Source: Tardiphaga sp.
GTDB taxonomy: Bacteria > Pseudomonadota > Alphaproteobacteria > Rhizobiales > Xanthobacteraceae
Assembly: GCA_028290325.1 (NCBI GenBank)
Contig: JAQGJY010000424.1
Span: 1-5,266, forward strand
DNA length: 5,266 nucleotides
Direction: 5' to 3'
Within the stretch, counting starts at the first letter, position 1. Every line of letters starts with the position of its first letter. The position numbers and the translations under genes are program-made. Shown in pieces: positions 1 to 5,266 of the stretch. The notes under the pieces are model-generated. The model saw nothing but the letters and a program-made list of their open reading frames with translations, was not told the DNA's origin and ran no database searches.

Positions 1-473
1 GTCGCCGGGCAGCGCGCCAGCGTCAGCGGGACGCCCCAGTGATTGTTGAACGACGCGATCGACGCATGCGTTTCGCCTTGCGCGGTCAGCACGCCGCGCA
101 GCATTTCCTTGGTTGAGGTTTTGCCGACCGAGCCGGTCACCGCGATCACCTGCCCGGACAGCCGTGCGCGCGAGGCGCGGCTGAGATCTTCCAATGCGGC
201 CAGCACATCATCAACCAAAAGCAATCGCGCGTCGGCGGCGAAGTCGCCGCGTTTGCCTTTCGCCACGACGGCGAGCGCGGCGCCTTTTGCCAAGGCCGAG
301 TCGACGAAGGCGTGACCGTCGTGCACGTCGCCCTTGATCGCGAAATACGCATCGCCGGGCATCAGGCTGCGACTGTCGATCGAGATGCCGGTGATCGCCT
401 CATGGGGCGCGCCCGAGACCTCGGCTCGCATCGCGGCGATCATGGCGTCGACTGTCCAAAGTGGTTGCGTCAT
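1..473 (-). CDS. murF: UDP-MurNAc-tripeptide--D-alanyl-D-alanine ligase MurF, N-terminal part (cut by window edge)
   Basis: MurF is the cytoplasmic ATP-dependent ligase that joins D-Ala-D-Ala to UDP-MurNAc-tripeptide, giving the pentapeptide precursor of peptidoglycan. I translated the minus strand from ATG 473-471: 157 codons are open to the left edge, about one third of a usual MurF of roughly 450-480 residues. Visible signs are the Mur-ligase N-terminal pattern with DSR at residues 33-35 followed by a PGD at 39-41, the P-loop TGSVGKTSTKEML starting at residue 113 (lysine 118, ATP binding), and SFNNHWGVPLTLAR at 141-154, which is characteristic of MurF rather than MurC, MurD or MurE. The start codon overlaps the murE stop by 4 bases (ATGA), so translation is probably coupled to murE. 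A GAGGA ribosome binding site lies 4 bases upstream. The central and C-terminal domains lie outside the window. The identification is firm; intactness beyond the edge cannot be seen. Confidence 0.96.
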   Translation of the reverse strand, partial: MTQPLWTVDAMIAAMRAEVSGAPHEAITGISIDSRSLMPGDAYFAIKGDVHDGHAFVDSALAKGAALAVVAKGKRGDFAADARLLLVDDVLAALEDLSRASRARLSGQVIAVTGSVGKTSTKEMLRGVLTAQGETHASIASFNNHWGVPLTLARCPA

Positions 474-1909
474 GTCGTCCTCAAGGCAGCACGCGCGGCG
501 TCGTGATCGCTGAACGGCAACACGCGATCGCCGACGATCTGGCCGGTTTCATGGCCCTTGCCGGCGATCAGCAAGGCATCGCCCTCTTGCAATGATTCGA
601 TCGCCACCCGGATCGCCTGCGCGCGATCGCCGATGTCGATCGCGCTTGGAACTTCGGCCATGATCGCGGCGCGGATCGTCGCCGCATTCTCGCTGCGCGG
701 ATTGTCGTCGGTGACGATGACGCGATCGGCGTTGTCGCGCGCGATTGCGCCCATCAACGGCCGCTTGCCGGCATCACGATCGCCGCCAGCGCCGAACACG
801 ACGACCAGTTTGCGCTTCGCGTAAGGCCGCAACGCCTGCAGAGCCTTTTCGAGCGCGTCGGGCTTGTGCGCGTAGTCGACGAAGATTGGCGCGTTGTGGC
901 GCGCGCCGACACGTTCCAGCCGGCCCGGCGCACCATCGAGATGTTCGAGCGCGGCAAACGTCTTGTCCGCGTCGCCGCCGCAACCGATGACCAGGCCCGC
1001 CGCGATCAGGGCGTTCTCGATCTGGAATTGGCCGACCAGAGGCAGCAGCAGATTGCGCTTTTTGCCGTCATATTCGAGCGTCAGCCGCTGCGCGAAATTT
1101 TCGATATCGGCAGTGAGCAGCCGGATCGCATCGCCGTGGCGGCCAATTGTCATGATCCGCAATTTGCGCAGCTTCGCCGTATCGATCACCGCCTTGGAAT
1201 GCTCGTGATCCGCCGAGATCACGGCGACGCCATCGGACGCCACCAGATCGGAGAACAACCGCAACTTGGCGCCCAGGTAATGCGCGACATCGGGATGATA
1301 ATCCATGTGGTCGCGCGACAGATTGGTGAAGCCGGCGGCGGCGATGCGGATGCCGTCGAGGCGATGCTGATCGAGCCCATGCGACGAGGCCTCAAGGGCG
1401 AGATGCGTGACGCCCTCGCTTGCAAGCTCGTCGAGCTGGCGATGCAGCGCGATCGGATCCGGCGTCGTCAGAGACCCATAGACCGAGCGCTTCGGCGCGA
1501 CGACGCCGATCGTGCCGATGCTCGCGGCTTGAAACCCAAGCGCCGCCCAGATCTGCCGCGTGAATGCCGCCACGGAGGTTTTGCCCGAGGTGCCGGTGAC
1601 GGCGGCGATTGTCGCCGGTTGGCGGCAAAAGAATTTCGCGGCGGCGAGCGCCAGCGCCTGGCGCGGATTGCTCACCTTGACGAAAGGCACTTGCGACAAC
1701 ACGGGTTCGAGATCGCCGGCCAGCGCGACCGCGCCGTTCGCGATCGCCTGATCGATGAAGCGCGCGCCGTTCGTCGTCGTGCCGGAGAGCGCGAAAAACA
1801 GATCACCCGGCTTGACGGCGCGGCTGTCCATCGCGATCCCGCGGATGGCGATCTCGCAGGCCACCCCATCGATGGCGACATCGTCGTTGAATAGCTCGCG
1901 AAGTCTCAT
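470..1909 (-). CDS. murE: UDP-MurNAc-L-Ala-D-Glu:meso-diaminopimelate ligase MurE
   Basis: MurE adds the third amino acid of the peptidoglycan stem peptide to UDP-MurNAc-L-Ala-D-Glu, using ATP, in the cytoplasm. The protein is 479 residues, normal for the family, and has all three Mur-ligase domains. The N-terminal UDP-binding domain carries DSR at 28-30. The central ATPase domain has the P-loop TGTSGKT at 105-111, TTPD at 148-151, LEASSHGL at 172-179, FTNLSRDHMDYH at 194-205 and lysine 215, in the position of the carbamylated lysine. The C-terminal domain has GRLE at 329-332, DYAHKPDAL at 345-353, GAGGDRD at 373-379 and GKGHE at 450-454. DNPR at 402-405 is the known signature for meso-diaminopimelate, as opposed to lysine, as substrate. 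The start ATG gives MRLRELF, a typical N-terminus, although its ribosome binding site (GGATAGG) is weak. The gene follows ftsI after a 103-base gap and overlaps murF by 4 bases. Nothing looks broken. Confidence 0.98.
   Translation of the reverse strand: MRLRELFNDDVAIDGVACEIAIRGIAMDSRAVKPGDLFFALSGTTTNGARFIDQAIANGAVALAGDLEPVLSQVPFVKVSNPRQALALAAAKFFCRQPATIAAVTGTSGKTSVAAFTRQIWAALGFQAASIGTIGVVAPKRSVYGSLTTPDPIALHRQLDELASEGVTHLALEASSHGLDQHRLDGIRIAAAGFTNLSRDHMDYHPDVAHYLGAKLRLFSDLVASDGVAVISADHEHSKAVIDTAKLRKLRIMTIGRHGDAIRLLTADIENFAQRLTLEYDGKKRNLLLPLVGQFQIENALIAAGLVIGCGGDADKTFAALEHLDGAPGRLERVGARHNAPIFVDYAHKPDALEKALQALRPYAKRKLVVVFGAGGDRDAGKRPLMGAIARDNADRVIVTDDNPRSENAATIRAAIMAEVPSAIDIGDRAQAIRVAIESLQEGDALLIAGKGHETGQIVGDRVLPFSDHDAARAALRTT
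478..482 (-). promoter_or_regulatory. Ribosome binding site of murF
   Basis: On the minus strand GAGGA sits 4 bases before the murF ATG (473), inside the last codons of murE. It supports the overlapping start over the later in-frame ATG codons at residues 11 and 15. Confidence 0.6.
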
Positions 1910-2012
1910 GCCTATCCATCGCAGCGCGTGGCGGCCACACAGGCGGCTCGCCGGAAGCTGCTATCCGAACCAACAGGGATACGCAACGCAACAGACAGGA
2001 CCGCCCACCAAA
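1910..2012 (-). other. Non-coding gap between ftsI and murE
   Basis: This 103-base stretch is the only clear non-coding interval in the window. On the minus strand I see a weak ribosome binding site just before murE (GGATAGG), two small inverted repeats (GGCG with a 3-base loop and CGCC at 1942-1952; GTGG with a 3-base loop and CCAC at 1928-1938), and no T-run that would make a rho-independent terminator. A pair of TTGCGT hexamers near 1980-1990 and an AT-containing GATAGC about 20 bases later could be read as a poor sigma-70-like promoter, but the match is too weak to call. No open frame or RNA gene is evident. Confidence 0.5.
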
Positions 2013-3791
2013 TCAGCGGCCGGTCTGGGCCGTCTTTGATGCCGCAAGAATGAGGCCATCCGCAGGCGCGAGGTCAAATCGCGGCTCCAGCCCCAGCAAC
2101 GGGGCGACGCGGGCGATCACCTTGCCGCCGAGCGGAACGGCATTCCAGCCCGACGTGATGAAGCCATGCGTTTCGGGCAATGCTTTCGGCTCGTCCAGCA
2201 TCACCAGCACCTGAAACTGCGGATTATCCATCGGCAGCACGGCGGTGAACGAGTTCAGCACCTGCTTTTTCGAATAGCGGCCGTTGACGACTTTCTCAGC
2301 CGTGCCGGTCTTGCCGCCGAGATAATAGCCCTTCGCAAGCTCCTCAGCTTTCTTCGCGGTGCCGATTTCGGCATTGAGACGCATCATGTAACGAATCTTG
2401 TCACTGGTTTCCTTTTTTACCACGCGCTTGCCGATCGCATTGGCTTCTTCCTGGGTGCGCTTGAGGAAGGTCGGCGGAATCAACATGCCGCCGTTGATCA
2501 TCGCATTGATGCCCATCACCGCCTGCAACGGCGCGACCGCCATGCCGTGACCAAACGCGATGGTGATCGTATTGAGTTCGCCCCACCGCTTCGGCACGAT
2601 CGGCGACGCGCTTTCCGGCAATTCGGTGCGCAAGCGATCAAGCTGGCCGACCTTTTTCAGAAACGCCTTATGCGCCTCGACGCCCTGCCCGAGCGCGACT
2701 TTCGCCGCACCGACGTTCGACGAGAACGTAAACACTTCCGTGAGCGAGATCGGGCGCGGCACCGGATGCGTATCGTGAATCTTGAACTTGCCGTAGCTCA
2801 AGGGATAACGCGCGTCATACATCGTGTTGAGATTGACCTTGCCGGAATCCAGCGCCATCGCCAGCGTCAGCGTCTTGAAGGTCGAGCCCATTTCGTAGAC
2901 GCCGGTGGTGAGACGATTGATGCGGTCCGGATCATGCACCTCGCGCGGATTGTTCGGATCGAAATCCGGCAACGAGACCATCGCGACGATCTCGCCGGTC
3001 TTGACGTTGGAAATCAGTCCGGACGCGGCCTTGGCTTTGTACTTTTCTTTCGCCTTCAGCAATTCGTCGCGTAGCGCATGCTCGACGCGCAGATCGACGG
3101 CGAGCTCGATCGGCTTCTGCAAACGATCCGACGCGAAGCCGGCGCGATGCAGGTCGGCGAGGCCGTTGGTGTCGAGCCATTTCTCGATGCCGGCGATGCC
3201 CTGGTTGTCGATGTTGACGAGGCCGATCAGATGCGACACTGCGGGTCCGCTCGGATAGACGCGCTTGTTCTCGCGCAGAAAGCCGATGCCGGGAATGCCG
3301 AGGCGATGGATGTCCTGCTGCTGGCGCGGCGTGATTTCGCGCTTCAGCCAAACGAAGCCCTTCTTGGTGTTGATGCGGCTGCGCGCTTCGCCGGTGTCGA
3401 GGTCCGGCAGCGTCGCGGTCAACAGCTCGATCGCTTCGTCCTTGTCGATGATGCGGCGCGGCTCGGCGAACAGCGACGGCGATTTCACGTCGGTGGCGAG
3501 GATGGCGCCGTTGCGATCGACGATGTCAGGACGCGCGGTCGCGATCGCGTCACCCGAGCCGCCGCGACGCGCGCCGTGGCCTTCGCCGCCGACCGCGAAC
3601 ATCACGAGACGCACGGCGATGATGCCGTAGATCAGGCCGAACGCCACCATCATGAAGCCGACGCGGGCGCGCGCCTTGGCGGCGCGATCGACGTTGCGGC
3701 CGTACAACAGGCCACGGATCAGGCGCTGCCGCCACGGCTCTTTCTTGAGGGCGGGGCGGACAGGAAGTCGCATGAGGGATTGATCGGTCAA
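2013..3791 (-). CDS. ftsI: Peptidoglycan D,D-transpeptidase FtsI (penicillin-binding protein 3)
   Basis: FtsI is the class B penicillin-binding protein that crosslinks septal peptidoglycan in the periplasm, working with FtsW in the divisome. The 592-residue protein has a basic cytoplasmic N-terminus (1-43), one membrane segment (about 44-67), and a PBP dimerisation domain with VDRNGAILA at 91-99, RVYPSGPAVSHLIG at 177-190 and GIAGIEKWLD at 198-207. The transpeptidase domain has all three active-site motifs: SxxK as STFK (catalytic serine 303, lysine 306), SxN as SSN at 357-359, and KTGT at 494-497. AFGHGMAVAPLQ at 412-423 is also typical. The start is TTG (3791-3789), overlapping the ftsL stop as TTGA. 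It is chosen because GGAGG lies 7 bases upstream, whereas the next candidate, ATG at residue 7 (3773), has no ribosome binding site. Length and domain order are normal. The gene sits between ftsL and murE, as expected in a dcw cluster. Confidence 0.98.
   Translation of the reverse strand: MTDQSLMRLPVRPALKKEPWRQRLIRGLLYGRNVDRAAKARARVGFMMVAFGLIYGIIAVRLVMFAVGGEGHGARRGGSGDAIATARPDIVDRNGAILATDVKSPSLFAEPRRIIDKDEAIELLTATLPDLDTGEARSRINTKKGFVWLKREITPRQQQDIHRLGIPGIGFLRENKRVYPSGPAVSHLIGLVNIDNQGIAGIEKWLDTNGLADLHRAGFASDRLQKPIELAVDLRVEHALRDELLKAKEKYKAKAASGLISNVKTGEIVAMVSLPDFDPNNPREVHDPDRINRLTTGVYEMGSTFKTLTLAMALDSGKVNLNTMYDARYPLSYGKFKIHDTHPVPRPISLTEVFTFSSNVGAAKVALGQGVEAHKAFLKKVGQLDRLRTELPESASPIVPKRWGELNTITIAFGHGMAVAPLQAVMGINAMINGGMLIPPTFLKRTQEEANAIGKRVVKKETSDKIRYMMRLNAEIGTAKKAEELAKGYYLGGKTGTAEKVVNGRYSKKQVLNSFTAVLPMDNPQFQVLVMLDEPKALPETHGFITSGWNAVPLGGKVIARVAPLLGLEPRFDLAPADGLILAASKTAQTGR
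2017..2032 (-). repeat. Small inverted repeat at the 3' end of ftsI
   Basis: On the minus strand CGGCC, a 6-base loop, then GGCCG lie in the last codons of ftsI, just before the TGA. The stem is only 5 base pairs and is not followed by a run of T, so it is not a convincing terminator. It could be chance in GC-rich coding sequence, or a weak RNA-stabilising hairpin. Confidence 0.25.
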
Positions 3792-4198
3792 CGCTCATCC
3801 TCCGCGCCTTTCGGCGACGTGCTCGTCATCGGCGGCGCCGGCAGCGATCCGGTGATGATGTCGGGATCGATGATGTCGATCATCGCGCCGATCGGGTCGG
3901 GGTCGCCGGGCTTGGCGAAATTCGCCGGACGCTCGGGCAGCGCCTTGAACTGGTCGAACTGATTGGCGGCGATCGGTTTCAGCGGCAGATGCCGCTCCGC
4001 CAGACCCTGTAGTCGCATCGGCGCGTCGAGCCTGGCCCATTCCGCGCGCAACGCGGCGATGGCTTCGCGCTGCTCGCGCGCGTCGGCCTGGAGTCGCAGC
4101 ACGCGCTCGGTGCGCGAGGTCGATTCCATCTTGATGCGATAGACATAAGCCGCCGCGAAGACCAGCACGCCAATGACCAGGAGATGAATCAGGCGCAT
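3788..4198 (-). CDS. ftsL: Cell division protein FtsL
   Basis: FtsL is a small bitopic membrane protein that, with FtsB and FtsQ, forms the divisome subcomplex that activates FtsW-FtsI. The 136-residue product has a very short N-terminus, one hydrophobic segment (about residues 3-20), then a charged heptad-like stretch rich in Arg, Glu, Ala and Leu (about 28-58), as expected for the FtsL coiled coil. This is followed by LDAPMRLQGLAERHLPLKP at 57-75, which resembles the conserved end of the FtsL periplasmic domain. Residues 76-136 form a tail rich in Pro and Asp that looks disordered. FtsL is poorly conserved in sequence, so the call rests on topology, this short motif and position between rsmH and ftsI. 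The ATG lies 1 base after the rsmH stop (TGAGATG), with AAAGGCGG upstream as a probable ribosome binding site. The stop overlaps the ftsI TTG start, suggesting coupled translation. Confidence 0.88.
   Translation of the reverse strand: MRLIHLLVIGVLVFAAAYVYRIKMESTSRTERVLRLQADAREQREAIAALRAEWARLDAPMRLQGLAERHLPLKPIAANQFDQFKALPERPANFAKPGDPDPIGAMIDIIDPDIITGSLPAPPMTSTSPKGAEDER
3799..3803 (-). promoter_or_regulatory. Ribosome binding site of ftsI, deciding a TTG start
   Basis: GGAGG on the minus strand lies within the last codons of ftsL, 7 bases before TTG 3791. It is the strongest Shine-Dalgarno match I see in the window. An ATG directly abuts it (3798), but that is too close to be used and opens an unrelated short frame. 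Confidence 0.7.
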
Positions 4199-4199
4199 C

Positions 4200-5195
4200 T
4201 CATCCGCCTTTCATGACGTCGGCCAAAGTTGGCCACGCCGGCAGGTCCGCTTGCGCGACAGGCGGCGCGTCGGTGCGCTCGGCCACGCGCAATTTCGCGG
4301 AGCGCGCGCGCGGATTGGCTGTGACTTCCGCCTCACCGGCGGTGATCGGACGCTTGGTGATGGCGCGGAAGCTCTGCGCGACCTGCGCGACATCCGGCAG
4401 ATGCCGCGATCCGCTGCCGGCCTTGCTGCGCTCGGACAGAAAATTTTTCACGATGCGATCTTCGAGCGAATGAAACGCCACCACAGCGAGGCGGCCGCCG
4501 GGCTTCAACAATCGCTCGGCCGCGGCGAGCGCGAGATGCAATTCGTCGAGTTCTTCGTTGATGAAAATCCGCAGCGCCTGAAACGTCCGCGTCGCCGGAT
4601 GGATCTCGCCCGGTTTGGCCCAGACGACCTTGCCGACGATGTCGGCCAGAGCTTTGGTCGTGGTGATCGGCGCGTCTTTGCGCGCGGCGACGATGGCCCG
4701 GGCCACGGCGCGGGAATGCCGCTCCTCGCCGAAGATGTAGATGATGTTGGCGAGGTCGGCTTCCGAGGCTGTCGCGATCAGATCGGCGGCATTCGGACCG
4801 TGTTGTCCCATCCGCATGTCGAGCGGGCCATCGAACCGGAACGAGAAGCCGCGTTCGGCCTGATCGAGCTGCATCGACGAGACCCCGACATCCATCACGA
4901 TGCCATCGACGGCCGTCACGCCTTCAGACGCGCAGACGTCGGCCATATTCGAAAAGCGATCCTCGACCAACGTCAGCCGGCCTTGTGATTCTTCGACCAG
5001 CGAAAAGCCGCCGGTGATCGCCGTGCGGTCGCGGTCGATGCCGATCACCTGTGTGCCGGGCACATCGAGCAGCAGGCGCGCGTAGCCACCGGCACCGAAG
5101 GTCGCGTCGATGTAGAGGCCGCCGTCACGCGGCGCCAGCCCGTCCACGGCCTCGCGGCCGAGCACCGGGATATGCCGCGGCGTATCCGCGCTCAT
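4200..5195 (-). CDS. rsmH: 16S rRNA (cytosine(1402)-N(4))-methyltransferase RsmH (MraW)
   Basis: RsmH transfers a methyl group from S-adenosylmethionine to N4 of C1402 in the decoding centre of 16S rRNA, in the cytoplasm; it is a conserved early gene of the dcw cluster. The 331-residue protein has a normal length. It shows HIPVL at 8-12, the SAM-binding DATFGAGGY at 30-38, GIDRD at 52-56, DVGVSSMQLD at 102-111, RGFSFRFDGPLDMRM at 115-129, GEERHSR at 156-162, HPATRTFQALRIFINEEL at 199-216, FHSLEDRIVK at 241-250 and the C-terminal NPRARSAKLRVAER at 294-307. The ATG at 5195 is the only start codon in this frame between the window edge and the conserved HIPVL, although no good ribosome binding site precedes it. 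The start overlaps a TGA (ATGA) ending an upstream frame, so it may rely on translational coupling. ftsL begins 1 base after its stop. Confidence 0.98.
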   Translation of the reverse strand: MSADTPRHIPVLGREAVDGLAPRDGGLYIDATFGAGGYARLLLDVPGTQVIGIDRDRTAITGGFSLVEESQGRLTLVEDRFSNMADVCASEGVTAVDGIVMDVGVSSMQLDQAERGFSFRFDGPLDMRMGQHGPNAADLIATASEADLANIIYIFGEERHSRAVARAIVAARKDAPITTTKALADIVGKVVWAKPGEIHPATRTFQALRIFINEELDELHLALAAAERLLKPGGRLAVVAFHSLEDRIVKNFLSERSKAGSGSRHLPDVAQVAQSFRAITKRPITAGEAEVTANPRARSAKLRVAERTDAPPVAQADLPAWPTLADVMKGG

Positions 5196-5266
5196 GGCGC
5201 GGCTTTCGCGGCGGCGACGCGGAACCGGATTGGTCTGAAGAGATGCGCCCGGTCCATGTCGCTTCG
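5192..5266 (-). CDS. Possible 3' end of an upstream gene, perhaps mraZ (cut by window edge)
   Basis: In the frame that starts at base 5266 the minus strand is open for 24 codons and ends in a TGA that overlaps the rsmH ATG by 4 bases. In dcw clusters mraZ, the DNA-binding regulator of the cluster, normally sits directly before rsmH, and ATGA overlaps recur elsewhere in this window. The visible residues (SDMDRAHLFRPIRFR, then an Ala-rich end) carry no MraZ motif that I can recognise. All three frames are open over this short distance, so it could equally be the spacer between mraZ and rsmH. The assignment is from position only. Confidence 0.25.
   Translation of the reverse strand, partial: RSDMDRAHLFRPIRFRVAAAKAAP

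Noticed and set aside
866..1894. A 342-codon open frame on the plus strand opposite murE
   Set aside because: It lies entirely antisense to a complete MurE with all motifs. Its translation is rich in Arg, Asp and Ala with no recognisable domain, as expected for a shadow frame in GC-rich DNA.
2017..2032. Hairpin at the end of ftsI as a rho-independent terminator
   Set aside because: The stem is only 5 base pairs, lies before the stop codon and lacks a following T-run.
3550..3798. Minus-strand ATG at 3798 directly after GGAGG, opening an 82-codon frame
   Set aside because: The ATG abuts the ribosome binding site with no spacing, and the frame overlaps ftsI out of phase with an Arg/Pro-rich translation. 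The GGAGG is better explained by the ftsI TTG start.
2166..3962. Two long plus-strand open frames (2166-3074 and 3078-3962) opposite ftsI and ftsL
   Set aside because: Both are antisense to ftsI (and part of ftsL), are dominated by Arg, Asp, His and Ala, and have no family resemblance. The near-abutting layout reflects the codon pattern of the real gene, not an operon.
4251..4988. A 245-codon plus-strand open frame opposite rsmH
   Set aside because: It is a shadow of the RsmH coding sequence with low-complexity Arg/Gly/Asp-rich translation and no motif.
1..5266. Mobile elements, CRISPR arrays, tRNA or rRNA genes, or an accessory system
   Set aside because: I saw no repeat-spacer pattern, transposase, terminal repeats or RNA gene signature. 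The genes are core dcw genes packed end to end, leaving no room for an inserted system.

Overview
The window is a stretch of the division and cell wall (dcw) cluster of a GC-rich alphaproteobacterium, most likely in Hyphomicrobiales (the Bradyrhizobium/Rhodopseudomonas side). That placement rests on the general style of the RsmH, FtsI and MurE proteins and on the gene order, judged by eye. No database search was run, so the genus is left open.

Every supported gene lies on the minus strand, so the cluster reads from right to left. The order is: an unassigned open frame at the right edge (5266-5192, possibly the end of mraZ); rsmH/mraW (5195-4200); ftsL (4198-3788); ftsI/pbpB (3791-2013); a 103-base gap; murE (1909-470); and the first 157 codons of murF (473-1), which runs off the left edge. 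Coding density is very high. Genes overlap by 4 bases at the possible mraZ-rsmH junction, at ftsL-ftsI and at murE-murF, and rsmH and ftsL are 1 base apart. This points to one polycistronic transcript with translational coupling. The only real non-coding stretch is the ftsI-murE gap.

The products act in a shared process. RsmH methylates 16S rRNA and is the usual housekeeping first partner of this cluster. FtsL is a small membrane scaffold of the divisome. FtsI is the septal transpeptidase that crosslinks peptidoglycan at the division site. MurE and MurF perform the last two cytoplasmic amino acid additions of the UDP-MurNAc-pentapeptide precursor. The MurE DNPR motif indicates a meso-diaminopimelate peptidoglycan.

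I found no mobile element, CRISPR array, tRNA, rRNA or sign of horizontal transfer, and no evidence of an undescribed system. The more notable points are modest: a TTG start for ftsI set by a strong ribosome binding site inside ftsL, a long proline-containing tail on FtsL, and the isolated gap before murE. Several long open frames on the plus strand are antisense shadows of these genes.
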